Assembly (NCBI GenBank): GCA_018697195.1
Contig: CM031857.1
Coordinates: 95,520,966-95,584,965, forward strand
Source of the DNA: Certhia americana
Lineage: Eukaryota > Chordata > Aves > Passeriformes > Certhiidae
DNA: 64,000 nt
Direction of reading: 5' to 3'
A model generated the notes under the pieces. The model searched no databases. It had not been told where the DNA came from and saw nothing but the letters and a program-made list of their open reading frames with translations. The translations under genes and the position numbers were made by a program. This document shows, piece after piece, positions 14,701 through 26,754 of this stretch (positions are counted from its first letter, which is position 1; every line of letters starts with the position of its first letter).

Positions 14701-16591
14701 ATGAAAGAAAAGAAAGAAAGAAAGAAAAGTCTTGTGAAAATATGTCAAGTAAAAAATTATGTTTTAATTTTCTTTTTCTCATCACTGAGATGTTAACCAA
14801 AGGCACCAAAGCTCCTTATTGCATATGATTGACAAAGGTTTTGCCTTTCTACCTGCACTAAGAAAAAACCTCAAACACCACAACTGAATGTGTTAAGTCT
14901 GCTTTTCTGGCAATATTTATGATATTATCTGAAAGAGTATTTATAAAAATAAAGCAAGATGATTTTCTGACCAAGGTGCCTTGATTTCTTTGTTGTTCTT
15001 ATCAGGAACAGACATCAAGAGCAGACATCAGGATCAAGAAGTTATCACATCAAAGTTGTTTTCAGTGTGTTGCATTTACAAATTCAAAGAGTGATGCTAT
15101 TACAGCAGAATATCTTTAATCATTTCTGTATCATGGTATGAAAAGAGAACAGACTTTAAAAATCACCTAAATGAAAACCTAGAAGATCAGGAAATCTGCA
15201 GAAATCTTTACAAACCAAAATACAGACACTACAACTTGTAATCAAAATCTCATGAACAGAAATTTACAGGAAATTTTTTAACACCAGAAACATGGTAAAG
15301 CATGCTGAAAGGTGAGATTAAACTAATTAAGGAATCTTAGAGACCGTTTTGTTTTCTCTCTATTTCCTTGGGGTAAACTTACTTGGTACCACATCTGTAA
15401 GATGGCAGCTCTTTCATTTTACATCACTCTATGTGTGAAGCAGCTGTAGGAGAAAGAATGCAAGAAGATGATCATCTTTGCAGCTCAGAAGGCAGAGAGG
15501 TTCCCACTCTGTGGTGGTGAACTAGCTCCAAAACCTGCCAGCTGATGTCCACACAGGAGGCTGATGACCCTTCTATTGGTAAGATTTGTTTCTGTTTCCC
15601 CCAAGAAAACTTTATACTCTGGGGTAAACAAAAAGAGCCATAGAGTAAATTTCCATGTATTCTGACTTTTCTGTCTGTGGAGTGGCTTTCTCAGTGGATT
15701 GGGGATGAGGTAGATCCTGGTTTTTTGAGGTTAGAGTGTAACACTAACCAAAGGATCACATAGATGTGGCATCAGCATTTCTTCACTGAAGTAACTCCAT
15801 GAAAAACACATGGCTCTGTATAATGAATTTTAAAGCTATATGTAAGTGAAATAGATTTAATGGAGAAATTGTCTAAAAAGTTCTTTAGAATTAGGAAGCA
15901 ACACATTTCAATTGCTTTAACACAATCTGACAATAAATTATATTAAACTGAAAATTAAAAAAATTTAATCAGAAGATACTAACAGAAATCTGGTTCTTGA
16001 AAGTCAGCTGTGATTAAATAGATGTTAGGGATCAAAGTCTTTGACAAGCACCTCTGACAGCTAATTATTATTTTGCTTAAAAGTTTCTTCTTTCAAAGCA
16101 AGGTCAATGCAGGAGGATATGTGAAAATGAGTAAAAAGAATGAGCTGTCATTTGACATTCTTTGCTATAAAATTAATAATATGCATTTATGTCAAGGTTA
16201 TAATAGCACAAATATAAAACATTCCATAAGCATCTTGGTTCATTTCATGATAAACTTTGCAGCAAAAGTGTCCATCCCTAGACCATAAACTTCAATCATG
16301 AGTAGCATTTACGTATTTTAGATTGTGGAATTTTTAGGAATATAGGGTAATGCATAGACTAATATACATACCAAAGTAGTTTGACAGTGATTATTTATGT
16401 TGTTGACATTGTCTAAGTTAAAAATAATTAAAATTTGTCATCAGCCTAAAGTGTACTCATATTTGAGTGATGCAAAGAAAAGGAGTAAGCATTTTACTTT
16501 ACCATAGGTTCTCTTGAGAATTATATAGGCACATATTCATGTACATGTGTAATTCCTCCTAAATGTATGGATTGAATTCTTTATTCTGTTA
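2751..16591. other. Long unique AT-rich stretch, no gene seen
   Basis: Almost 14 kb without a recognisable gene or retroelement. The longest frame is 159 codons on the plus strand (10849-11328). It starts in an A run, is rich in K, I, S and F, and resembles no family I know, so I treat it as chance. A purine-rich GAAA microsatellite lies at about 14664-14729, and a 14-base word (CACATATGAAATAA) is repeated at 4161 and 4178. Confidence 0.55.
14664..14729. repeat. Purine-rich (GAAA)n microsatellite
   Basis: Irregular A/G-rich sequence ending in several GAAA units (about 14703-14729). Confidence 0.9.
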
Positions 16592-16890
16592 AATCATTGA
16601 ATCATAGAAATATTAGGGCTGGGAGAGACCTTAAACACCATTTAGTTTAATTTCAGGTGCTGTGTGGAAACCCTCCACTAAGACCAGGTTGCTCAGAGCC
16701 ACATCTTGCCTGGCCTTGAACACCTCCAGGGATGGGATATCCATAACCTCTCTGGGCCACTTGTTCCAGTGCCTCACTCCCTAAGTAAGGAATTTCTTCC
16801 TAATATCTAATCTAAGCCTGCCCTTCTTCAGCTTAAAACCATTTCCCCTTGCTCTATCACTATGCCCTTGTGAAAAGCCCCTTTCCTAAA
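16592..16890 (-). mobile_element. CR1 LINE 3' end, second subfamily
   Basis: The plus strand opens with the reverse complement of CR1 terminal octamers (AATCATTGAATCATAGAAA). It continues with blocks diagnostic of a CR1 3' end: 'ggctgggagagacctt', 'gaccaggttgctcagagcc', 'tggccttgaacacctccaggg', 'cataacctctctgggccac' and 'aatttcttcctaatatctaat'. The 'GGGCTGGGAGAGACC' type terminus differs from the copy at 18-325, so it belongs to a different subfamily. No open frame survives. The element is on the minus strand and 5'-truncated near 16890. Confidence 0.92.
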
Positions 16891-19800
16891 ATCATTAACT
16901 ATTTTTCATTTATAGCTCTGTGTATATATGAATGAGTAAATCAGGTCAACTTTTGCCCATAGACTTCATCACCTCCCTGAAGAAAAGAAAAATGCTCTTA
17001 ATAATATGCAGAATTGGAATCATACATTTTTGGGAATTTTTTCAAATTCTGTAAAGGGTGATGTAATTCTTAGTCCTATTAACAGAAAAGGTTTTGAATG
17101 AATGTCAGCAAAAAAAAAAAAAAAAAAAAAAAGGCAAGAATTCTTCTCATGGATTGAAGCAGTTTCTCTTTCTCCCACTAGCTCTTTTGATTGAACAAGT
17201 GAAGATGTGATGTGTTTTCTGATAGCATCATGGAAAAAACTTAATTTCATTTTATCACTGGTAAATAGGTTTTGTTATAGGTTTTTGTTACCTTAAAAAA
17301 ATATATTTTAAAAAAAAACATGAAAAAATAGCAAATAAGTAGTTTGAATCCTTTAAAATTGCATGCCTGACAAATATATCTTTATCTGGTGCAAACCAAA
17401 AAAATAATTTATTTCACTAAATATTATGGCATCATATTATACAGAAAATGTCGGAATGAATAGTTAAATACATGCTACTAATGAATAAAGATATAAACTG
17501 CTGACCCACTGAAGTAGCACATATTCAATGTTGTGAAATCTTCTGGCATTGAAATTTTGTCTATCACATTCAGAGTGGCATCACCTCACCTTAAGGTGCC
17601 TACAGTATAGGGGTAACATTTATTCAAGGGTATCTAGACCTTAAATTTATTCTGTCAAGACTTACTCAATAACATCTGTGGCCTCCAGGGGTTTATTTAC
17701 TCCATTGTAAAGCTGAATGTAGATTTGCTCAGATAACTGCATCCTAACCTCACACACCCAGTTAGCCTGCTGTAAAGGAGACCCACACATGTTACTGACA
17801 CATAAAGGTTTGTTTTCTAAATGGATCTACCACCCTTATTGTAGCAATCCCAAGATCTTTTACAAAAGGAAAATTGGAATTCAGAGAACAACAGATTTCT
17901 TTTTTGTTTAGCTTCTTGACAGTAGCCAGGCATCAATTCATATGATTAGTCATCTTGAGAGAGACAACTGGAAAAAAAAATAAATACATGTCTCTTTGCT
18001 TTAGCACTAGTATACATCGATGTATTAAAGTAGGTCAACACCAGAATTCACACTTCAGACTGATGAATATAAGGAAGAGAATAAAATGAACTCTGGAACT
18101 TGAATGACTGACAAAAAAATAGTTTCAACAGAGAGAATAAGGAGAAGTTTCAGTGTAAGGGTGTATAAAATAACTATTATGTAAAACTGTTTTAAAGTAC
18201 TTTTTCTTAGATAGCTTTAATAGCAAACTTTATTTTTTCTTAGGTAGTGACAATACAAAATTTAAGAGACTGCTTCATATCTCAAACAAGACGTAATGGA
18301 TCTTGTCAAGCAAAGCCATGTGAGGCCAGGAGTATAAAGGTCTGTCTCATATATAGAAAGCAATTAGCTTTTATATTTGCTGCTTTGTGCTTAAAATAAA
18401 GGATAATGCTAGATTAGAACATTACATTTTTAAACAAATACAAAAATTAACCAGCTTAAAAGGAAGGCAAATATAATGGATTTATCAAATGAATGGTTAT
18501 CCTGCAGGAAGCATTTTACTGAATTTTGTATAGTAATTCTCTCTTTAAATATCCTTTTCATGACAATGTAAATGTAAAGAATTAAGCCATAAAGAAAAAA
18601 GAATATAAAAAAATAAACCAATTTCAGAAAGAATTACTAACATATCTTGGACACAAGGGACAAAATCACGTATTGTATGTATTTTATGTGGAATTTAATA
18701 TAGGTATGTGTGATTCTGTGTATGCATATTTATTCTTCCTTGGATGAACCACACAAATTTCATTTTTTTAAACTCTATGAAAGACAGATAATGGAAACAG
18801 AAAAGGAAATATATACATTCATGGAGGTAAATGAAACAATGACTAGAACATAACGAGGCACTAAGTCATTATTCTTTTTGCTGAGACAAAAGTTTTCCCA
18901 ATAGAGAGAAAACATCTGGTACTTAAGTAGCAGGGTTCTTGATTTTAGAGTCTCTTCAGACATTCAGAGATATTTTGGCATCTCTAAATGACAGAAAATA
19001 ATCAGAAGTGACAGAATGGCTACCCAGAATCAATATATACTGTGAGCAGTGAAAAGTACCACAGATGAAATGGAAACATCCCTGCTTACAGATAAACCAA
19101 AGAAAACTAGATTGAAGAAATAATGTTTGCATTTACTTTATGATCACATCTGCATTTTGTCCACTCATACGAAATATCCTTCTGGCATCCTGTTCAGACT
19201 CTAACTTGAAAAACATTGATTATTTTGGGTTAGAAGCTGGTTTTCATAGTTTGAGACAAGAGGACTCATTGTAACTGCAACTACATAGGACAGATCTACA
19301 GTTTGGTTCTCATCTCTGGTGTGAGCAGAGCATCAGAGGGAAAGAGGGAAAAGAAGATTTCTTAGTCCAGAAAGTTGTCTATAATTACGATTATTAAAGA
19401 TTGCTTATGAAGAATCATTTGTGAACTGTATGGTTATGTCTGCATCATTTAATTACAAAATAGGATTATTGTGCTATTGTTCTGTTTGGTTGTATCCTAT
19501 AATAGGAATTGCATCAAAATACTGAGAGCTTTTCTTTATCTGAGATGGTTATGAATGGGAAAAACTCCCAGCATAGTGAAGTGATGCAAGTCCTCTGCAG
19601 CTGTGGGCTAGAGACAGTCTAGGACATTGCAAGTCATTCTGACTGTTGACAGCTGATCCAACGATCCATAAAACAGTCCAAATCTATGCCAGTAAGATTC
19701 TGTATTTTCTAGAAGTGGGTTGCCATAACCAAGCTATGAGTGGCTACTCCCACTATGAACCATGACTGGAAATTGTTTAGGAGACCATAATCAGACAGTG

Positions 19801-22199
19801 GCTTCTAGGACACAGAATGGACCAAGATTCCTGGTGTCTTTTTTTACCTTTCTCCCATCATCTGGCTTGCACAAAATCTTTGTGGATTCCTTCTTCATTT
19901 CTTCAGCTCTTCTGTGCTTTCATACTATTCCTGTTGCCTTCTCACCCTCTCTATGTGACTGTAAGATTGCCCCTGCTGCTACTGCTTATCATCACTTGCC
20001 ACTGATTTTTGGGTTCCATTCTTAGCAGAACTGCACCATCATGTTGGGATCCTGGATGATTCCGAGACACTCCAGTCTCTACACATGTAGTCAGTAGTCC
20101 AAAGCTGCTTCTGGCCTTGTATGAAACAATTTAGTTTTAATCTATTAGCTGAAACTATTTGGTAAAGTTTTATGTTGCATCACACTTCATGTCAAGACTA
20201 GCAAGGAAGGATCTGGAAAGGAAGGAAGAAAAAGCTCTGTCCTAGGAGAGCATTAAAAAATTAGCATTGTAATTTGAAGCAGTCTAAATAAACTGGATAT
20301 CTGAGCAAGCACAACAAGCTGCTTGCCTTAATAGTCCTAGGAAAACAAAAATAGGAATAAGCCCTTCCTGTGTCACATGGGTTTTGGCAGAAGATATGCC
20401 CCTAAGTCAACTCAGCCATAAACACTGGGTTGATGAGACTTAGATCTTATTTATGGGCTTTCCCAGCAGTGTGACTCATCAGGATCTAAGTCATTCTTTT
20501 TGTTCTCAATAGATTTGCTCTGTCTTTAAACTGTTAGATTGCCATTTTATGTTATGTACTTACGTAAGCTAGAAACAGTAGCAGAGAAAAACAACCAAAT
20601 CTTATAAAAATGCCTATCAGATTGTACCAATGAACATAAACTATACTGAGGATGCTGTTGAAATAAACTGCATCTTTGCTCTGCCTTCTGCAAAATCGAA
20701 GGCTTAAAATGAAAGTGTCTTCTTCAAGTAGCATACAAAATTATTTACATGAAATGACATGGTTTTTCTTATCCACATAAGCCCATCTGTGCAATACAGA
20801 AAATGACAGAAATAGAAATTGTAAGGCAAGGGGGTAAAGCTGTCTATCCACCATGTCAATTTTCATGTAGTAGACCAACTGAAGTAGCTCATGAGCAATA
20901 TAAAGCTTTGCCTATTAACTTGGTGAGTTGGTTGAACATATTCTGCCTTGGCTGGTCTATTTCTGTATTGATTTTGAAATAGTGTCACAGCTGAGTGATG
21001 GTCTTGGTTAACCTGTACTGTAGACTGTACCTTTGGTTTCTTTAACACAGTTTATCCCACAGCATGCCGATATGAACATAAGCAATAAAAGTAGAGAGGA
21101 CCCTTCAAAGCAGCTTTCTTCAATTAACTGTAATTAATTCCTGTACAAGCATCAGAAATCTGTCCACTGAACTTCTAATAGCATAGGTTGGCAGAAGGGT
21201 GTTATGTTTGTGGTTATCCAGGCTCATATCCATAGAGAAGCCTGAGGAACTCTCTTTCATTAAATCATAATTGTTTGCAGAATCGTTTTGTTCATGCCAA
21301 ACTCAATAAACCTAATACTTCTCTTTCCTTTGATATTTAGCTTTTGAACCTGTTATGGAACCAATCTTCCATTTTCAGGACGAACACAAAAATCCCTTCA
21401 TATGTGTTCTATGAGTGGCTGAAATTGGAAGAAGGGCAGACCAAATGGCAAATTTGCATTAAAGTTTTTGGCTCCAATTGTCCATTTGGTTCTGCAGGTC
21501 AAAATAAAATATTTTCCCTCTGTGTTACAAAGTGTTCCTTGACCTGTAGGAGATACAGAATTGAAGTTCCAGAAGTAATATTGTATGGCAGCATCCATTT
21601 CCCAATTCATAGCACAGACCACAGAGTTGTTAGAACTGGGTGTTCTGATCAAACTGATGATCGTGTTTGTTGATGTCTCTTCCTCACATACACAGAGTGT
21701 GTATGATCATATCTTAACTGTTTAGTCACATACACAAAGAATTGCTGAAGTCTGTTCCTACTGTAGTAAAGGCAATTCAAATAGTTTGATTTTTACCTGA
21801 AATAAGCACTTTTTGAGTTTGAAAACTGAATGAAAAGCTGTACTTTTTTTTTTGTCCTGATGTGCCTAGTTGCTAGGTCAAGAATCTATTCACAATCCCC
21901 TGTACTTTACTATGACAACAGAGGGACATCTTCCTTAAAAGCTACATGATTTCCAAGAAAACTTGTATTATCTGATAATTTGAGTGCCTTCAAACCCCAT
22001 GAAAAGAAAGATCTACAGTTTGTACAATTAAACTTTTTGAAGTCTTGTAACCTTGAGGCAGACCTTCAATGCTACGTGTTATTGTGCTAGAATTGCAGTC
22101 AATTTTAAATGCCTTAAATTGCAAAGATAAAAGAAATTATTGCACTTTAATAATGCTATAGTTGTTTAGATATTTATAGTTAAATGTAATGAGGAGAGA
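16891..22199. other. Unique AT-rich sequence, no gene seen
   Basis: Contains an A23 run at 17110-17132 and otherwise unremarkable AT-rich DNA. Frames reach about 109 codons (21344-21673, plus) but overlap an opposite-strand frame and show no domain. No exon could be supported. Confidence 0.55.
17110..17132. repeat. Poly-A tract (A23)
   Basis: Uninterrupted run of 23 A. It lies downstream of the minus-strand CR1 body, so it is not that element's tail. Confidence 0.95.
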
Positions 22200-22700
22200 T
22201 TGGGGTTTTTTAACAGGTAACCATTGGGGTTGGTGAAGGATTCAGCCTGAGGCCATGGGAAAGCCCTCCTAGTTAGGGAGAGAAAAATAACCACCTGCAT
22301 TGCCTCCTGGGAGTCGATATGCAAACCTTGCTAGAAAGTTCTGTCTCCCCTGTTGCTATTGATCCATAGTTGCTGCAGTAATTATAATATTCCTATCCTC
22401 TTCTTAGAATTCTTGCCATTGGAACCCTCAAACTTCACCCCTAGCTGACCTTATATAAACTACTGTTTCACCCCGCCCCTTGCCTTCCCTGGTGTACCCC
22501 ACACCCTATTTACCTTCTTGTTATACGGCTTGTTATTCTGTATCATTAGAGTGCCTTTGCTTTTGGGTAACCCAATCCTGTCAGTCCCTCATTCTCTTAT
22601 GACTCCAAAAGGGAACTTCCACCCCTAAAATCCCAGGCCATTAACTGAACATTTCTTTGTTTAATAGAACAAATGAAACCCGATAACTCAACAAAACAAT
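22200..22700 (+). mobile_element. Probable solo LTR, family unrecognised
   Basis: This roughly 500-bp block is more GC-rich and punctuated than its surroundings. It has a TATA-like element (CTTATATAAACTAC, about 22450) followed by C-rich sequence and a pyrimidine-rich 3' part, and it ends near a CCCGATAACTCAACA motif. That resembles U3-R-U5 organisation. I could not find an AATAAA signal or a convincing target duplication, so ends are approximate. An isolated promoter is an alternative reading. Confidence 0.4.
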
Positions 22701-23104
22701 GGTGAGACAATAATGTGGAATTTATTGCCATTTTCTGAGTAATGAATTACATTCCACAATGCCAGAACAGTATAGAGTATAAAAACCAAGAGTGTATTTT
22801 TCTTCTAAAAACCTCACGGAATCCAGAGACCTAATGTGAAATATCAAAGAGTAAGATATATGTTTTGCTTATATCTATGTCTTTATTTTCTATCTTTTTA
22901 AAAGGCATATGTGATCATGTTGAATAATATCTTGTGTCTGAGAAACCCATCTATGAATTTATTTATAGATTAATATGCTTATCACTCAGTTCTTTCCTTA
23001 TTAGCCGTTACATGATAACACTTTTATTTCATTTATAATTAAAATACCCATAAGTTTATAATCTCATTCTGAAAGAATTCAGAAATGCAGTTCTGTATAA
23101 TCTC

Positions 23105-23465
23105 TGCACAAGACCATCCCAAGAACTGTACCAAGTTCCCCAGAGTATTGTTCAAACACTCCTTGTACTCTATCAGGTTGGTGCTGTGACCACTTTCCTG
23201 GGGAGCCTGTTCAGTGCTCAGCCACCCTCTTTGTGAAGAACATTTTCCCGATATCCAACCTAAACCTGTCCTGACACAGGAGACACAGCTTCAGGTCATT
23301 CCCTCAGGTCCTGTCACTGATCACCACAGAGCAGGGATCAGTGCCTGCTCCTCCTCCCCTCACAAGAAGCTGTAACTGCAGTGAGGTTTCCCCTCATTCT
23401 CCACTTCTCCAGGCTGAAAGACTAAGTGACCTCAGCTGCTCCTCCTATAAGCTTTCTTAAAGCAC
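23105..23465 (-). mobile_element. CR1 LINE 3' region (minus)
   Basis: The plus strand shows the reverse complement of a CR1 tail: 'gttcaaacactccttg', 'ggtgctgtgaccactttcctgg', 'ggagcctgttcagtgctcagcc', 'gatatccaacctaaacctg', 'gtcctgtcactgatcaccac', then 'ctcattctccacttctccagg' and 'gacctcagctgctcctcc'. These blocks are typical of avian CR1 ORF2 C-terminus plus 3'UTR. The terminal octamers are missing, so the 3' end is lost. The element stops abruptly where a plus-oriented CR1 piece begins about 20 bp later. Confidence 0.88.
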
Positions 23466-23482
23466 CATTCAAGACAGCCAGA

Positions 23483-23630
23483 ACTGTGTCACCATGTCCC
23501 ATCTGACCAACCTAGTGGCCTTCTATGATGGGGTGATTGCATCAGTGGGCAGGGAGGGGCTACAGATATCATCTATTTGGATTTTTATAAAGACTTTGAC
23601 ACAGTCCTCCAGAACATCTTGCTCTCTAAA
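23483..23630 (+). mobile_element. CR1 RT-domain fragment, inverted relative to its neighbour
   Basis: The plus-strand translation from 23494 reads SHLTNLVAFYDGV and then a degenerate DFxKxFDTV-like segment. This matches the CR1 ORF2 reverse-transcriptase pattern CLTNLVAFYDGV...VIYLDFxKAFDTVxHNILLSKL. Nucleotides such as 'tggccttctatgatggggtga', 'actttgacacagtcctcca' and 'catcttgctctctaaa' agree. The fragment is only about 50 codons and is interrupted at 23631 by an LTR whose target duplication (TCTAAA) is CR1 sequence. It lies head-on to the minus-strand CR1 tail at 23105-23465. Confidence 0.85.
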
Positions 23631-24249
23631 TGTTGGAGTCTGGAAATATGACGAATTTCTCTTTGCATGTTTGAGAGATTTTAGAATCTCTGACAAACAG
23701 TGTTTTTAACCTTTGTTCATGGAAAAAGGGCTTTTAAGCTCTGAAATGAAGCAGAGTATTTAAGAGTGTGTATTAAATAGTAGAATAGTGCATAGTTTTA
23801 TCACAGGGTGAGAATTTTAGATATATGGGGATTTTAGGATGGTAAGTAGGTGATGACAAGATGGAGGAAGCACATGTCTTTTGAGTTTTTTCCTTCTTCT
23901 TCCTTGCCTCCATCTTCTGCAGTGAGGTGGCACATTATAGTTGGCTTAGAAGAGAATCTAACCTTCTAACATAGATAATAGTTATTGGTGAAGAATTATA
24001 AATACTGATTACGTAGTTTGTAGTATAAAGATAATCGTCACCTTTGGGGCTAGGTCATTTCCCCGTGAGCTGACCTGATGAACAGATCTCTGTGGGTCAG
24101 AGAAGAAATTGTGGTGATAAGAGAAAAATAAACAGCCTTGAAGAAGCAGAGGAGACGGCTCTTGGTTTTTTCCTTCTATCTCGGTGCTGGGCAAAAGACT
24201 TTTACACTCCCGGGCGGAAATACAACGACATCGCGTAAAAAACCCGAGA
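23631..24249 (+). mobile_element. Solo LTR (ERVK-like), family A copy 1
   Basis: A 619-bp LTR with no internal region. It starts TGTTGGAG and ends AACCCGAGA, and is flanked by a perfect 6-bp duplication TCTAAA (23625-23630 and 24250-24255). It has a TATA-like ATTATAAA near 23995, a polyadenylation signal AATAAA at 24127-24132, and a GC-rich U5-like end (GACTTTTACACTCCCGGGCG). It aligns along its whole length with 47157-47806, including the shared words 'atcacagggtgagaatttta' and 'ccttcttcttc'. A 6-bp duplication is typical of ERVK-type (beta/alpha-like) insertions. The GA 3' end instead of CA is unusual. Confidence 0.85.
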
Positions 24250-26386
24250 TCTAAATTGCTTGCTTTGTGTGCAAGTCTCTTCTGAATTTAGTTGATTTTT
24301 AAATGTCTATGTGGAAGATATATTTATTTCCTAGAATTTCAGACCCTGCTGAAGAATTAAAACACTTCAAAGATAGTATTTTTTATCATAGTAATCTCTT
24401 GCATTTCAAGCTAAACTTGTCTTGGCCAGAGGCTTATTTGTCTCTCCTAAAGTGAACTTCACATTGTATCCTCGATAGTATTTTGTATCAACCTTTTAGT
24501 TATATGGACAAAAATAAAAGCATGCACTAGTGACCTTAAAGCTTCCCAAAATTCTTTCACCAACACATTGGTTCACTGCACAAAGGTACCTTAAACATTT
24601 CCTATTCTTGTCTCAATGAACTCAGAGGAGAAGAGTAGCTACTCTTTTTCAGACAAAAAATATTTCTTTTTGTCATTTAGGCCTCTTTTCGTAATTAGTG
24701 GTGAGTACTTTTGGAAGATATGCCACTTCTGAGCCTCACTGCTGTTGTTATAAATGTTTCTGCCCCTTGGCTGCCACTGGAAGCAGATGGTAGGCTGACA
24801 AGATCTATTTAAGTTCTGAGTGCCTTGAAGGAAGTAAAAGCAGTAAAGGAAGGTAATTTGAAGCATGGGGAGTATAAATCATACCTTCATCAGCATAATT
24901 GTAAAACAAGGCTTTGATCCTGGAAGCAAAACTTCTCACACAGGAATTTGTACCTGGTACCATCACATGTGGTGATATGCTGTCAAAAAGTCTTGAGTTC
25001 AGATCCTTTTCAAAAAAACCCCAAAAGTTCCAAGCCTTTATCCTTCCTGATATTAGAGAATGTGTGTGTGTGCGCAGCATCAACAGTCCCTTCAGCCCAG
25101 CATGACAGTTTTGATAATGATCATAAACAGGTGACTAGAGAAAAGCATAAGAACAGAGGAATAATATATAGTGGTTTTCCCCCCAGTATTTGACCAAGAA
25201 TCACTTATTTGCATGGATTCCAGCAAATGTTTAGGTATTTCTTAATAACAGCAGATTTCTTTTCCATGGTTCTGATAGGAACAACTGCAATCTGTTGTTG
25301 CAATCGTACACCTCTTAGAAGATTCCCTTTATCATTTATTTTTAGGGCATTTATTTGTTGGACAGAGGGTGACCACCATACATCAGTGAAATGCAATTGT
25401 CTGTGAGATGCCCAGATATCTCCTTTAGATACAAGGAGATACAAACCAGCTTTGGCTGGGTTTCAAGTATAGGTACTTCAATTAGTAATCTGAGGATGTG
25501 AATTTTGTAACTGACGTTTGCTTTTAGAAGACAGAGTACTGCCAAATGTTGAGTTGTCTGTCAGGGGCAATTTACAAAAGAGATAGGTATAATATTATTT
25601 AGTGTTATAATAGTTGGGTATATGCCCCAGAAAGACTTTAATAAGATATGCATATTTTCCCAAGGTTATGACAAGCAGCAATAAAAGCCAGTTTCACATT
25701 TGAAGGTGTTGCTACTAACAGACTACCTCAAGTCTGGTATCAGAAAACCAGAACAATTACCCTGAATTTTTCAGCATTCAATGAACTGCTTTTTGCCTTT
25801 TTCAGAAATTTAAGTAGCTTAAAAGCTAACATATTCATCAACAGGAGAAAAATCCAAAAAGATAAACAGTATAATACCACCTAATTCCTCATGCAATTAC
25901 GAATTTATTAAATTTCACCTAAAGTGTAATATTGTCAGTTCTTGCTGGGTAGAAAAGCTTAGTTTGAACCAAACTGCTGTTACAGTATGAGTTACTTCTG
26001 CCCATAGTTTCTTATACATGCTTCAGTCGTGCTGTTCCTTTAGCCATTCCTTGTTCTGCTCCTGCATGCTAACCACGCTAGGTAGCCCAGCAGAGATAAA
26101 AAGAGATTTTTATTTTGCACCTGACCAAATGTGGAATTCTTCTGAATACAAAATACAGCCTGTTGCCTCTTCTGATATCCTGGTTTTGATCAAATGAAAC
26201 ACACATAGACAAGATTCTTGATTTCTTACTAAATTCTCACCAGTGAACCTTAGTGCCATGGATTTTTACTTGATGGTACTAGGCCACTTATGCCATGTAC
26301 ATTCAGACATTGTTGGTGGATAAGATTTCTCCATGAAATTGCAATTAGAAATTTTCCATCATATCATGATAGGGCTCTTTTTTTCC

Positions 26387-26411
26387 TTTTTTTTTTTTTT
26401 TTTTTTTTTTT
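26387..26411. repeat. Poly-T tract (T25)
   Basis: Uninterrupted run of 25 T preceded by a shorter T run. No retroposon body recognised next to it. Confidence 0.95.
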
Positions 26412-26724
26412 AATGATAGCAATGCCTGTTAATTATAATAAAAATCAAAATGCATAAATAAATGCTTTTATTATCTAATAAAATAGATATAATATATCTA
26501 ATAATATCTTTCATTATTACTTCCCTCACCTTTCTTCTTTAGAAAAAACCAACACTGTCTTTTTTTTTGATTGTGTCTGGAATTCTTGATGAAGAGAGCA
26601 GAGGAAGTCTGAAAGTTTTGTTCTTGTATTAGATCACAGTTACCAGCCTTCACAAGGTACTCTTCTTTGGTGCTATTTACTCATTACTCTCCAGCTGAGA
26701 ACACAAACATGCTTTAATAAATCA

Positions 26725-26754
26725 TTTTTATAGAGTTTTAAAACTCTATAAAAA
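26725..26754. repeat. Perfect 30-bp AT-rich palindrome
   Basis: The left half TTTTTATAGAGTTTT is followed immediately by its exact reverse complement, giving 15 paired positions with no spacer (centre between 26739 and 26740). The flanks do not pair further. It is not inside any recognised repeat. Confidence 0.97.
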
